DNA from: Antilocapra americana | Taxonomy: Eukaryota; Chordata; Mammalia; Artiodactyla; Antilocapridae | Length of the DNA stretch: 64,000 bases | Direction of reading: 5' to 3' | NCBI GenBank assembly: GCA_007570785.1 | Contig: ML664161.1 | Location: forward strand, 3,680,171 to 3,744,170 | Part shown: piece by piece, positions 21,870-33,703 of the stretch | How positions within the stretch are numbered: position 1 is the stretch's first letter | How the letters are laid out: every line of letters starts with the position of its first letter | The notes under the pieces: model-generated | Databases searched by the model: none | What the model saw: only the letters and a program-made list of their open reading frames with translations | What the model was told of the DNA's origin: nothing | Position numbers and translations under genes: made by a program

Positions 21870-22008
21870 AGAAATGAAACCCACTCCAGTACTCTTGCCT
21901 GGATAATCCCATGGACGGAGGTGTGTGGTAGGCTATACAGTCCATGGGGTGGCAAAGAGCCAGACACAACTGATTGAGCAACTTCACTTTCACTTTCATT
22001 TCTTGATG
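21870..22008 (+). mobile_element. Bov-A SINE fragment
   Basis: The Bov-A body is present (AACCCACTCCAGTACTCTTG, CCATGGACGGAGG, ACAGTCCATGGGGTGGCAAA) and it ends with ACTTCACTTTCACTTTCAT. The tRNA-derived head is missing. Confidence 0.88.
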
Positions 22009-22339
22009 AAGGAAGATCAACCTTTCCTGGTTCTATAGTGATTTATTCAACAAATGGAAATTGATGGAATCTCTTCTGTTCTACACATTTTGATACTTTA
22101 CTATTTTCTAATTCCAGTAAAGTTTGATTTTCAGCCATCTCTTTGTATCTCTTCACCATTAAGCCTCCAAAGAGTCCCTTCCCAAAGATCCTTCATTGTC
22201 TTCAGAGTTATGGCTTGTATGACAATGCCATCTTTGATATCCCATAATTGAAAGTCCATTCTGTTTAATTCCCTATTAAATGTTCTCTGTGTTTTCTTAC
22301 AGTGGTTAGGACCCTTTGTTTCTGAATGTGAATATTATT
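22009..22339. other. Unassigned sequence
   Basis: Nothing recognised in about 330 bp. Confidence 0.45.
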
Positions 22340-22347
22340 AGATGTTA

Positions 22348-22433
22348 CAGAGGAGCCTAGTGGGCTACAGTCTGTGGGGTCACAAAAAGTTGGACATGAC
22401 TGAGTGAGCGTGAGCACACACATACACACACAG
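22348..22433 (+). mobile_element. Bov-A SINE 3' third with target duplication
   Basis: Only the end of the SINE is present (CAGAGGAGCCTAGTGGGCTA through TTGGACATGACTGAG), followed by a short CA-rich tail. AGATGTTA flanks it at 22340-22347 and 22434-22441, so this short form is a real 5'-truncated insertion, not a later deletion. Confidence 0.9.
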
Positions 22434-22441
22434 AGATGTTA

Positions 22442-23270
22442 TCTGTGGCCATCTCTACTAAACCCTACAGTACTCTCATGATTATCACAGTTTCCTGTGA
22501 CACTCCATTCAGGTTTGGTCTCCACTTAAGTACAGACATTAAACACACTCTGTGGTCTTGGGTGGTTCTGTACTATTTAGGTAAATTTAAGACATATAGT
22601 ATTCTCTGTGGCCAGCTATGCTGTTAATATTAACTACGAAAGATTTTCTTATCTAACTTTACTGATCTTCAATTTTTCCCTTGGAGAGTGTGCAGATCTT
22701 CAAATTCAAAAAGTTCCCATTATCTTTAAGGTACTTGGAAATTCTATAGTAATATTATGAATGAAACAAAGGTGCCAGATTTTAGAAAGAATTCCAAATC
22801 ATAAAGTCTTCCAGAGAAGGGAGATAATTTCACTTTACAAAGCAAAGCGTTTTTTATTAGAATATTTCTTTATCTCATTAAGAGACCTTTGAATAGGCAG
22901 AATATCAAAATGAGAGTGTTCTGAGATATAAGCAATACTGCACTGGAATCCAAGCATGATGAAAGTAAGGAAGATAAAGGAGAACTGGGAATACTTTATT
23001 TTATCAAATATCAGAACTTGCATGAGTTAAACTGTCTAATTGCTTTAAAATATTAAAATATGTCATTGAGAATAGTAGTATATTAGGATTAAAGAAGTGG
23101 GATAAATCTTGAATTAGCTTATAACAATCTTTCTATAATTCACTTAGCTAGTATAATTCAGAAAGCTTTCCAACAACTGAAAAACAACAACAACAACAAC
23201 AAAACAATGGCCCCAAAATATTCCACATTTGCCAAAGTACTCTGCTGGACTAGAATTACTTAGCAGGTAT
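22442..23270. other. Unassigned sequence
   Basis: About 830 bp without recognised repeats, except a (CAA)n run at 23183-23203. Confidence 0.5.
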
Positions 23271-23281
23271 GAAGATATATG

Positions 23282-23500
23282 TGGGCTTCCCAGATGGCTC
23301 AGTGGTAAAAAATCCCTCTGCCAGTGCAAGAGCCACAGGAGATGCAGGTTTAATCCCTGAGTCGAAGACCCCTTGGAGGAGGAAATGGCAATTCTTTCCA
23401 GTATTCTTGCCCAGAGAATCCCATGAACAGGAGGAGCCTGACAGGCTATATTCCATGAGATGGTAGAGTCTGACATGACTGAAGAACTGAGCACACACAC
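23282..23500 (+). mobile_element. Bov-tA SINE
   Basis: Complete head and body (GGCTTCCCAGATGGCTCAGT ... TCTGACATGACTGAAGAACT) ending in an ACAC tail. GAAGATATA at 23271-23279 and GAAGATACA at 23501-23509 form an 8-of-9 target duplication. Confidence 0.93.
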
Positions 23501-23697
23501 GAAGATACAGTGGGTGCACTTCACAGCAAAAACAAAGGATGTGCTGGTGCTAAAGAGCTGGAGGATAGCAAGGTGGTTATACTTTCAGCACACTGGAAGA
23601 AAAAGACAGGCCCAAGAGAGTTAGAGGTGTAGCTTCAGCAACTTCCAGATTTAATACTAGGTTTAGAATTTATGACAGCAGGTCTCCCCTTTTTGAA

Positions 23698-24962
23698 TTC
23701 AGTTCTGTCACTCAGTCATGTCTGACTCTTTGTGACCCCATGGACTGCAGCACACAAAGCTTCCCTGTCCATCACCAACTCATAGAGCTTGCTTAAACTC
23801 ATGTCCATTGAATTGGTGATGCCATCAAACCACCTCATCCTCTATCATCCCCTTCTCCTTCTGCCCTCCATCTTTCCTGGCATCAGGGTCTTTTCCAAAG
23901 AGTCATTTTTTTGCGTCAGGTGCCCAAAGTATTGGAGCTTCAGCTTTAGCATCAGTCCTTCCAATGGATATTCAGGACTGATTTCTCTTAGGATTGACTG
24001 GTTGGATCTCCATGCAGTCCAAGGGACTCTCAAGAGTCTTCTCCAACACCACAGTTCAAAAGCATCAATTCTTCGGTGCTCAGCTTTCTTTGTAGTCCAA
24101 ATCTCACATCTTTACATGACTACTGGAAAAATCATAGCTTTGACTAGACAGAACTTTGTCGGCAATGTAATGTCTCTGCTTTTCAATATGCTATCTAGGT
24201 TGGTCATAACTTTTCTTCCAAGGGGCAAGCATATCTTAAATTCATGGCTGCAGACACCATCTGCAGTAATTTTGGAGCCCAAGAAAATAAAGTCTGGCAC
24301 TGTTCCCATGGTTTCCCCATCCGCTTGCCTTGATGTGATGGGACTGCGTGCCATGATCTTAGTTTTCTGAATGTTGAGTTTTAAGCCAGTGTTTACACTC
24401 TCCTCTTTCACTTTCATCAAAGGGCTCTTTAGTTCCTCTTTGCTTCCTGCCATAAGGGTAGTATAATCTGCATATCTGAGGTTATTGATATTTCTCCCAA
24501 CAATCTTGATTCCAGCTTGTGCTTTAGCCATCCCAGAATTTCACATGATGTACTCTGTATGTAAGTTGAATAAGCAAGGTGATGATATACAGCCTTGACA
24601 TACTCCTTTCGCAATTTGGAACCAGTCCGTTGTTCCATGCCTGGTTCTAACTGTTGCTTCTTGACCTGCATACAGGTTTCTCAGGAAGAAGGTAAGGTGG
24701 TCTGGTATTCTCATCTCTTTAAGAATTTTCCAATTTTTTTTGTGATCCACACAGTCAAAGGCTCTGACGTAGTCAATAATGCAGACGTTTTTCTGGAACT
24801 CTCTTGCTTTTTTGATGATCTAGCGGATGATGGAAATTTGATTTCTGGTTGCTCTGCCTTTTCTAAATCCATCTTGAACATGTGGAAGTTCTCAGTTCAC
24901 ATTCTTTTGAAGCCTTAAGGGAGAATTTTGAGCATTACTTTGCTAGCATGTGAGATGAGTGT
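23698..24962 (-). mobile_element. BovB LINE, 5'-truncated
   Basis: Antisense BovB from its TTCAGTT end to the finger region of the reverse transcriptase, breaking off in the AGCATGTGAGATGAGTG block. The catalytic box is mutated (YADY). No clear target duplication was found. Confidence 0.95.
24112..24750 (-). pseudogene. BovB reverse transcriptase remnant with YADY catalytic box
   Basis: Two frames (24541-24750 and 24112-24531) hold the RNLYAGQEATVRT and FQIAKGVCQGCISSPCLFN blocks, then NINNLRYADY at 24463-24474, and the KIMARSPITSRQADG and KVMTNLDSILKSRDITLPTK segments. The second catalytic aspartate of YADD is tyrosine, which would abolish polymerase activity even without the frameshift between the two frames. 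Confidence 0.88.
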
Positions 24963-25164
24963 AAGATAAATACCCTCTCATATGTACAGACTAGTTTTTA
25001 AGAGATAGAAAACCACCTACTAAACCTAGAAGATGTATGTGGGCAATGTAAAAATAAAACAAAAGCAGTCTCAATAATTGGAAAATTATAAGAAAAATAA
25101 GAGGCATGAATTGGAAACCTTCAAAGCTGAACTGGATGCAGAACACACCCAGAGGTCCAGGAAT

Positions 25165-25298
25165 TTGGAAGATCTCCTAAAGGATGACATGGCAACCCAC
25201 TCTAGTATTCTTACATGGAGAATCCCCATGGACAGAGGACCCTGGGCAGGTTACATTCCATGTGATCACAAAAAGTTGATAAGACTGATTGACTAAGC
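25165..25298 (+). mobile_element. Bov-tA SINE 3' part
   Basis: The GGAAGATCTCCTAAAGGATG, GGCAACCCACTCTAGTATTC and CCCCATGGACAGAGGACC blocks identify a SINE body without its tRNA head. Confidence 0.87.
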
Positions 25299-25998
25299 AT
25301 GGCATGAAGTTTCAAATAAGCAGTATTCTTATACATTAAGCATTATATATGAGGTCATATAATATATATTTGTAGTTAATGGACTCATGTTCTACTCTGT
25401 CTTATAAAAGAAATAAAAACAGGGGCATATCAAACTGAAAAGATGTCACATTGCTCTTCACTGACAAAAGTAAACTACCCAATCACCAGACAGAATAGAG
25501 GAGTAAAAGAGTCCATATACCTGATATTTAAAATTCACTGAGCTTGTACTGTCATCCTTTTTGACAATGACTAATGAAAAGCAACCATTTAAGGACCAAT
25601 GGTGAAAACACACTGGAGGTTAGAAAACACTGATTCACTGAGCAAACACAGAGGTAGAAGAAAGAAGAGAGACCAAAAGAAAAACTCAGAAGGTTGATAT
25701 TCTCAGTAGGTTCATTATTTTAATCTTTATAAAGCAGAATCCAACACAAAGAGTGGGGTAGAATGAAATAGGACATGGTGCAGTAGTACTGACAGGAACC
25801 AAATTTGAAAAAGATGTACAATTTTGTAAATCAGAATCTGTATCATAGTAAATGAATTAATCACTGTGGAGGCATACTTCTAAACCTTTTGTCAAAATGA
25901 AAGCAAAGTATAAAAATTCAAAATTCTTAGACCAAATATAAATTTAAGCAGCAACTATGAAGAGAGCAAAGCAAAACCAGAAGCAGTGATCAAAGACT
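25299..25998. other. Unassigned sequence
   Basis: About 700 bp of AT-rich sequence, no family recognised. Confidence 0.5.
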
Positions 25999-26545
25999 TT
26001 CTTTGTAGTAGTTTCTTATTGCTACCAATTACCAGAAACTTAGTGGCTTAAAACAACACAGATTTATTATCTTGCAGTCTGGATTTCAGAAATCCCAAAA
26101 GGGGTTTTATGTGGCTAAAATCAAGGAACTGATAGGGTTACATTTCTTCTGAGGTCTCTAGAGCAGAAGTCATCTCTTGTCTAATCCAGCTTTTGGAGGC
26201 CATCTATATCCCTTGGCTCAGGGGCCCTTAGATCCTCAGTGCCAAATAGTGTGAGTTTTTCAACCTCTTTCTTCTCTCAGTGCTACTTTTTTTTTTTTTC
26301 CATCTGCTTCTGTCATCATGTCTTCTTTAATTCTAACCTTTTTGGTTTTCTCCTGTAAAGATTATTATAATTATATCACCTGGGATAATTCAGGATAATC
26401 TTCCCATTTTGAGACCATTGATTTAATCATATCTTCATAGTCCATTTTTCCATGTTAAGGTAGTGTATATACAAATCTGGGAGATTAGGACATAAGCATC
26501 TTTGAGAAGTAATTTTTTTTTTACCATCTATAAGGATAGAATTTT
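25999..26545 (-). mobile_element. MLT1-like (ERVL/MaLR class) LTR, antisense
   Basis: A nearly full-length old LTR in antisense, with the blocks ACTTAGTGGCTTAAAACAAC, GATTTATTATCTTGCAGTCT, ATTCAGGATAATCTTCCCAT and GGGAGATTAGGACATAAGC in the expected order. It is flanked by no internal retroviral sequence that I can see. MLT1-like is my best class name; the exact subfamily is not assigned. Confidence 0.7.
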
Positions 26546-26737
26546 TTTTCCAGTTTTTATTAAAATAACTTCTGTGTACAGTATAAGAGCTCACAATATT
26601 CCAGGCAACATAACTGACAAGATATCCATAGATACATATGTTGGTGAAATGTTTGGCCTATGAGAATAATGACAAAAATTTTAAAGCATTTTAAATTTGA
26701 AGAAAGAAAAAATAATACATATTAACTAAAGACCTAT

Positions 26738-26890
26738 AGGGATGGGATGGAGGGAAAAAGGAGGTAGGTTCACACGAGAAGAGACATATGTATATCTATG
26801 GCTGATTCATGTTGATGTTTGGCAAAAACCAACACAATTCTGTAAAGTCATTATCCTTGAATATATCCTTAAAAATACATAAATTTTAAA
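26738..26890 (+). mobile_element. L1 3' UTR end
   Basis: Only the last about 150 bp of an L1 3' UTR: GATGGGATGGAGGG, CATATGTATATCTATGGCTG, TTTGGCAAAAACCAACACAA and a GTAAAGTCATTATCC tail. Confidence 0.8.
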
Positions 26891-27195
26891 ACGTTATGAA
26901 ATTGCCCATGGTTTTACAACAATAAATGAAAAACTATAAAGTTCCACAACTGAACAAACTAAAAAAAAAAAAAAAAAATCAGGCTGGCCTCTTACTTCTG
27001 TTTTGTGTGTGTGTGTGAAAAAAAAAAGATAGTATAACTTTATTAAGCTGTCTATGTTATTCCATTATCAAAAGCAATGATTAATAGTGGCAGTAGCTTA
27101 AATTACTATCATTAACATTATCATCATAGGAACCAATATCCCTATAATACAACACTCAGGAAATTTATTAATTTAATGCTGTTCTTTGGCTTACT
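26891..27195. other. Unassigned sequence with poly-A and (GT)n
   Basis: It contains an 18-A run at 26961-26978 and a short (GT)n at 27004-27017. Otherwise unassigned. Confidence 0.55.
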
Positions 27196-27322
27196 CCCTG
27201 CAAAAGGAAATGGCCAATACCAGTCTTCTTGCCAGGAAAATCCCATGAACAGCGGAGCCTGGCAAGCTAGACATTCTACGGGATCACAGAGTCACATATG
27301 ACTGAGCAAGTAAACAACAATG
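27196..27322 (+). mobile_element. Bov-tA SINE 3' part
   Basis: Bov-A body without head: CTGCAAAAGGAAATGGCC, AATCCCATGAACAGCGGAGC, TATGACTGAGCAAGTAAACA. Confidence 0.87.
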
Positions 27323-27696
27323 AATGTGATTGTCTTTTGCTCTATACCTTTCCATTCTCAGCTAGGATATATTTCTGGGAATTGTATAACCAGAATTAGA
27401 TTCTGAACTGACAAAAAAAAATTAAAATTTATCTGAAATATGACTGGTAGGACTACCTTTGAAAAAATTTTCAAATTTATTTTGGTGCTTTATTTCTTTA
27501 TTTATATTGTCTGTATCTTAAATCAATTAAAAAACAATAAATTTTAGATAGTACTTAAGCAGAAAAAAAAATGAGGAAAGGCAAAGACAAAATTTAAATT
27601 CTGTTTTCTGTGTTATATTATTCTGTGGTTTTAAAGAATTATAGAGATAGACTCCAGACATCTTCTTAATTCCTAAGAGAGACAAACCCAGATATT
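27323..27696. other. Unassigned AT-rich sequence
   Basis: Nothing recognised in about 370 bp. Confidence 0.45.
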
Positions 27697-28206
27697 ACTA
27701 ACCTAGACAGTATACTAAAAAGCAGACATTACTTTGCCAACAACGGTCCATTTAGTCAAGGCTATGCTTTTTCCAGTAGTCATGTATGGATGTGAGGGTT
27801 GGACTGTAAAGAAAAGTAAGCGCTGAAGAATTGATGCTTTTGAACTGTGCTGTTGAAGAAGCCTCTTGAGAGTCCCTTGGACAGCAAAGTGATCCACAAG
27901 TCCATCCTAAAGGAAACCAGTCTTGACTATTCATTGGGAAGACTGATACTGAAGCTGAAACTCCAGTGCTTTGGCCATCTGATGTGAAGAACTGACTCAG
28001 TTGTAAAGACCCTGATGCTGGGAAAGATTGAAAGCAGGAGGAGAAGGGGATGACAGAGGGTGAGATGGTTGGATGGCATCACCAACTCAATGAGCATGAG
28101 TATGAGTAACTTGGAGTTGGTGATGGATAGAGAAGGCTGATGTGCTATACTCCATGGGGTTGCAAAGAGTTGGACATGACTGAGCTACTGAACTGAACTG
28201 AACCGA
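27697..28206 (+). mobile_element. BovB LINE, 3' 500 bp
   Basis: Sense BovB from the CTAGACAGTATACTAAAAAG block to the GAACTGAACTGAACCGAA tail. The coding part is frameshifted. No convincing target duplication. Confidence 0.94.
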
Positions 28207-28238
28207 AGAGTGGAGTAGAGTGTTAAAAGCCCTCTCTG

Positions 28239-28752
28239 CTTTATTATCCATTCGTCGGTTGATGGGCATCTAGGTGGTACATATACACAATGGAATATTA
28301 CTCAGCATTAAAAAAAAATTCATTTGAATCAGTTCTACTCAGATGGACGAAACTGGAGCCCATTATCCAGAGTGAAGTAAGCCAGAAGCATATACATTAA
28401 TGCATATATATGGAATTTAGAAAGACGGTAACGAGAACCCAGCATGCGAGACAGCAAAAGGAACGCAGATGTATAGAATAGACTTGTGGACTCTGTGGAT
28501 GAGGGCAAGGGTGGGATGATATGGGAGAATGGCATTGAAACATGTTAATTATCATATGTCTAATTAATTGCCAGCCCAGGATTGATGCTCGGGGCTGGTG
28601 CAACGAGATTTCCTGGGGGGAGGGAAGAGGGAGGGGGGTTCTGGAGGGGGAGCATATGTAAACCCATGGTGATATCATGTCATTGTTTGGCAAAACTAAG
28701 AAAAAAAATAAAATAAAATAAATAAAAAGTGAGTTCCCTCATAAAAAAAAAA
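28239..28752 (+). mobile_element. L1 3' end with 30-bp 5' inversion and perfect 14-bp target duplication
   Basis: The first about 30 bp (28244-28274) are an inverted piece of the end of ORF2 (TCGTCGGTTGATGGGCATCT). From 28275 the element runs in sense through the last ORF2 codons, the 3' UTR and a (A/AAAT)-rich tail. AAAAGCCCTCTCTG is present at 28225-28238 and 28753-28766. The small inversion lies at the expected place for twin priming, with a few bases lost at the junction. Confidence 0.96.
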
Positions 28753-28766
28753 AAAAGCCCTCTCTG

Positions 28767-29504
28767 TTCTTTTATGTCAGTTGTGATTCATCATATTCCC
28801 TAATAACATGTATACCTACTAAAGTGTTTTAATCACCTTATAGTTTTTCCACATAAATTAATTCCACTGTCCATTTTTAAAACAGCTGTAATCCAAAGTA
28901 GACAGAATGACTGTAATAACTAAGGTGGGAAATTGTTTCCATTCTAAGTACTTGTGTTTAATCCCATTTGGCTTAACTTGTATTTTGAGGTTACAAAAAA
29001 GTAGAAAGATTACCAAAAAAAAAAAAAATTAATGGATTTTAACACTTGTAAGGTTTTAAAAGTAACTGTGAACAATCATTTAAATTTGAAGATATATTTA
29101 GGATACTTGAGTTTCAATTAGATACAATTATAGAATAATTATAATCACCAACTTCACTGAGAAAAATATTATTTTCTCACTTCAAAATTATAGTCTTAGA
29201 ACAGTGTAATAGGAAATTTTACAATGGATTAGTAGAAATCAAGCAATGTATTTTGTGATTGTTCTAAATAGAAAATAAGTTTATGATGTATTTTACTGCC
29301 TTTTAGGTAATTGTATTATATGTGACCATGTGATTTATTGTTTGTGCCATGTACACCTTCAGAATAAAAGTAACATTAACTAGACGTGATGCTGGGACCA
29401 TGAAATTAAGCTTAGATTATCCCAGGGAAGCTAACAATTATGATTTTCTTAGTTTTAACCCAACTAATTTTTAACCCTACATATTATAGACCACATATAT
29501 GTGA
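28767..29504. other. Unassigned AT-rich sequence
   Basis: No family recognised. A poly-A run lies near 29015-29028. Confidence 0.5.
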
Positions 29505-29650
29505 TGATATATAATAATATATGTGTGTGTGTGTGTGTGTATATATGTGTATGCAGTCTCCTTTCCCTTCTTAGTGGTAATCATTCAAGTTGAAATATAT
29601 CTTTCTCTTAATATTCTTTCCCTTCCTATCCTTCCTTCCTTCCTTCCTTC
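29505..29650. repeat. Simple repeats: (TA)n/(TG)n and (CTTC)n
   Basis: A TG run at 29522-29540 is flanked by TA-rich sequence, and a CTTC tetranucleotide run lies at 29630-29650. Confidence 0.88.
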
Positions 29651-29697
29651 TTACCTTCCCATTTTTTTCATTCCTTTTTTTTAAAACAATTCCTAAA

Positions 29698-29785
29698 GTA
29701 AAAATATTTATGTATGGCAGAAACTGAAGCAATATTGTAAAGAAATTATCCCTCAATTAAAAATAAATATATTTGAAAACAGGAA
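29698..29785 (+). mobile_element. L1 3' terminal scrap
   Basis: The TATGGCAGAAACTGAAGCAA, TATTGTAAAGAAATTATCC and TCAATTAAAAATAAATAT blocks match the last 80 bp and tail of ruminant L1. Confidence 0.7.
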
Positions 29786-30094
29786 AAAAATCTGTTCCTG
29801 GCATATGGACAGTGGCCAGAGTTTCTTCTGATATTTTCCCTATTTAATCTTGTTTGACAGTTAGCAGTATCAGAGCTTTGTTCATGTTTAGCATATTGAG
29901 TATTTCAGATTCTTTAGAAATATGACACAAATTATGTATTAATTTTTAAATAAGTATTCTTTATATTAATATATAATATTTACATCTTAAAAATTAAGCA
30001 GTAATTTAGATTTAAAATTTTTATCTCTAAATTCTTAAGTTTAGCAAGGGATAAGTCCTAAATAAAGATAGAAGAGTGAGAATGTTAACACATT
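29786..30094. other. Unassigned sequence
   Basis: Nothing recognised. Confidence 0.45.
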
Positions 30095-30101
30095 ATGTAC
30101 A

Positions 30102-30327
30102 TGCATGTGCTATGTTGCTTTAATCATGTCTGACTCTTTGAGAACCTATGAGCAGTAGCCCACCAGGCTCCTCTGTCCATGGGATTCTCCAGGCAAGAAC
30201 ACTGGAGTGGGTTGCCATGCCCTTCTCCAGGGGACCTTCCCAACCTAGGGTTTGAATGCATCTCTTATGTCTCCTTGATTGGTAGGTGGGTCCTTTACCA
30301 CTAGTGCCACCTGGGAAGCTCCATTTA
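30102..30327 (-). mobile_element. Bov-tA SINE, antisense
   Basis: A complete antisense Bov-tA: the TGTCTGACTCTTTG end first, then CCTCTGTCCATGGGATTCTC, GGAGTGGGTTGCCATGCCCT and the head complement CCACCTGGGAAGC. ATGTACA flanks it at 30095-30101 and 30328-30334. Confidence 0.93.
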
Positions 30328-30334
30328 ATGTACA

Positions 30335-32151
30335 GCAAAAGCAAAGGTACTTAATTGTTTTGCCTTCTCCACAAGTCCATACTGGTAATTTATTAGAAAT
30401 TTAATCAGCTATATAAATAGCTGATACATTTGGTCTTATACAGAAGTAAACAGTACTCATAAACAAAATCAGCTACAAGAAGTCGAGGACAGTTTGATGA
30501 AATTATGAACTTTAGTCATAGAAAATATGTTCACTTTTTAATCACATTTGATTCTCCACACACCTCTACCCTATCACACACAGTATTCATGAGGCTTATG
30601 GTCTATTTTCAAAGATTACAAACAAAATATTTATAAGACAACACATTTACCAAAACAAGAACTGATGGCATTTTAGCTTAGGAGCATGGAGAAGCCTCTC
30701 AGTTCTTTGGAGCAGGTGAATGGCTTGTCCATTTGTATTTTTAAAAGTCCTTCCCCATCTTCTTAACATTAATGGGTATGCTAAGTAGCCAGATGAGCTA
30801 AGTAGCCCAGATAATTGACAATTACAGCTATCCAGGAAAAGTCAGGATGATCTGCAGTAGTATGATGATACTGGGATTGGAGAGGAGTAGTTAATATTAA
30901 AACTATAATATTGATACAACTGCTAAATTTTTCATGCAGAAATGAGCAAACTGGTTCCTAGATTTCTGGCTTGGAATATCAAGTAAAATCTAGCATCTAT
31001 ATAGAGTTTCTATCTACAGTTTCCCAAATAAATAATTTTGGAGATGAATCTACTTTAGGAATATTTGCATTGATTTTCCTCCCATGTTATAATTAATTTA
31101 CAATCATTTTTTTTTTCAGAATGACATTTTTCTAACTTGGAAATTGTGTAAATTTCAAAACAAAACAAAATTAAAGCATATATAAAAACCATGACCCCTA
31201 AATTTAAAAATAACAGAAATCATGTGAATTTGATAACATAACCATTTAACATTTTAAGATACAGCATTTTGACTATATTTCCAAGAAGGATAAATTCTAA
31301 ACACCAAAAAACAAACCAAACAGAAAACCTGCAAAGAAATCTTAAACCAAATTTAACATCTTATTATAATAATGTGAATTATCAGATAAAGAAAACCAAT
31401 AATAAATTATAGTAATGTTTTTAGAAACTTTAAAATTTATTAAAAGAAACAAGTATAAAAATCAAAATAGTTAAACACAGCACGCTAACCTTTGAACTGT
31501 AAATGTATTATAAACTTATGATTTATCTTTTATTTCTAAAAAACAACATGAACAATCACTGTTTACTGAAATGACCCTGAAGCAATTAAAAAACCACTCC
31601 TAAATGTCCAATCTCTGGCCTCTAAAAGCTCTAAAGAAATAGGAGATTCTTGGGGGCCTGGACAATGCAATGCCCAAGGCATGAAATGCACAAGATAAAC
31701 CTTGGATAATCTGGAATGCCAGAAAATAATAGTGCTATCATAGAATAGTGGAGTCTTGACAAAAAGACACAGGATCCATCTTGAAGGGGTTTGCATTGTC
31801 CTCGTATGAGACTGTTTAAGTGCAATGAAGAAACTGGCAGTGATGTGGTTGAAATAAATAAAATCTTTGACTTTATAATCATACAAAAAAATCTACTTAG
31901 TTGCCTTAGATTGGTGAAATCAACATCTCAATTGATTTGAAAAACGAAGAAAAAACATAGGTATTTAGTCTCTGTTTCATGTACAAACTTTATTTTAGGA
32001 TAACTAGTTTTTTTATAAAATAAAGTCTTTTTAGAGAAGAACTCTAGCCAATAAATGCAGAAGAAATGATTGAATTGGAAGAATCACCATTTTGTAAACC
32101 CTAATGTCAAATGTTGATGTAAGCAAAAATAGGCCAGGCTGACAGTACATT
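30335..32151. other. Long unassigned stretch
   Basis: About 1.8 kb with no repeat family I can name. Two overlapping minus-strand open frames near 31563-31886 (107 and 83 codons) show no domain or homology I recognise. The sequence there is less AT-biased than its surroundings and may be an old repeat. Confidence 0.5.
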
Positions 32152-32470
32152 TACCCACTTGTACCTATGCCATAATAAAGACCATAAGTTGAGCAATTTA
32201 AAACAACACAAATTTAACATTTCACAGTTCTATCTGTGAAAAATCTGGGTTCACTTGACAGGTTTCTCTGTTCCATGTTTCAAAATATCAAAATGATGGC
32301 TTCAGCCAACCTGAGTTATTGCTGGGAGGCTCTGGGAAGAATTTGCTCCCATACTTACTCAGGTTTTGAAAGAAAGTAGTACCTTGAAGCTGTAGTACTG
32401 AGGTCCTTTTCCCTTACTGGCTGTCAGCAAAGACTGGCCTTAGCTTAAAAAAACCCCAAACCACAGTCTG
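32152..32470 (-). mobile_element. MLT1-like (ERVL/MaLR class) LTR fragment, antisense
   Basis: It has the GACCATAAGTTGAGCAATTT, AAACAACACAAATTTAACAT, GGGTTCACTTGACAGGTTTC, GCTGGGAGGCTCTGGGAAG and TTACTGGCTGTCAGC blocks in order. This is the same broad LTR class as 25999-26545, but a different part and probably a different subfamily. Confidence 0.65.
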
Positions 32471-33696
32471 TTTAAGCACCTGCTACAAACACTTTTAAGC
32501 CTATAGTTAGAGAAGAAGCTGTTTTCTGTGTAGTGAGGGATAAAATGAATATCAAGATAGCAAAGAATAAAACATTAATTGTAGTAAATATCAGTTTAAA
32601 AGGATGGTAACTATTTCCAGACATATTGAGACTTAGTGCTTCAATGTATGAATTTGAGAGAACACAATTCACTATATAGCAGTAATAGTAATAAGTGAAT
32701 AAAACTTTTGTGATACAGGTCTAATAATGACAAGAGTAGGGATATTTTTGTTTAATCAGTGTTTAAGGTTAGTGTTACATGAATATCTATTGCAGAAGTT
32801 CATCTATTAGAGTTAATCTGTAATGAGATTTCATGTTTTCATCTTTAAATGCACTTTTTCACAAAATAAGTGATACATATGGCATTTGAAATGTTGTTAA
32901 ATTGTTACCTACCACTGAGATTTGTAAGGAAGGAAGAAAGGGAAGGAGAGATAAATAAGGGAAGGAAGGAACCAGGGAGGAAAAAGGCACAGAAGCAGAC
33001 AGAAGAACATTGTGTTTTTATCAAGCAATTTTCCTCCTGTCTCCTTTGCAAGCGCCATTGAGTCTGCATTGTTAAACCACTAGCTGAATAATGAAAAGTG
33101 AATATATTATCTTATATAATTAAATTCCTACAAGTTAAATGGATGCTCTGACTCCAAATGTATCATAAGTATAAATTAAGGCAGGTAATATGCAATAAAA
33201 TTGATTAGAGTTAGAATGTGAATTAATAGAAAGATGTATTTCTAGTCAGATCTCAAATGTATCCCTATGCATTGTCTCTGTCAAGTGATAATCCCAATGA
33301 ATACACCTGATTAAATGAATGTTTAAACATTCTTCTATTCTTTCTATCTCATTCCCTTTTATTTCTATGATTTAAAAACTCTAACTTAGTTTTTAAGCTT
33401 ATTTCCTTTTTATTTTTTATCCACATTAGATAAATTATATTTATTCAGCAATTTATTTTTTGATTCTAACCTCACTTTTCAACCTACACAAAAATTCATG
33501 AACTACATTGTTTATCACATGCATATTTAAAGTTGGGATGATTAGAAAATACAAGAATTAAAGTGGTTAAATATTTCATGAACTGATCGTTTAGCCTTGA
33601 TTTTTATCGAGAGACAGTCCATCAGGGAAGGAAAACACAGAAAGTGGTCTGCTTCAGTACCCATACTCAAGATAGTCAGTTTATACATTTAGTTAA
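32471..33696. other. Unassigned sequence with a GGAA-rich tract
   Basis: No repeat family recognised over about 1.2 kb, apart from a purine-rich GGAA/GGGA tract at 32926-32987. The plus-strand frame at 32870-33061 is a translation of that tract. Confidence 0.5.
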
Positions 33697-33703
33697 ACAA
33701 ATA

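Noticed and set aside
23789..24370. 193-codon plus-strand frame, the longest in the window
   Set aside because: It is the antisense strand of the BovB at 23698-24962. The same antisense reading recurs at other BovB copies (for example 48764-49261).
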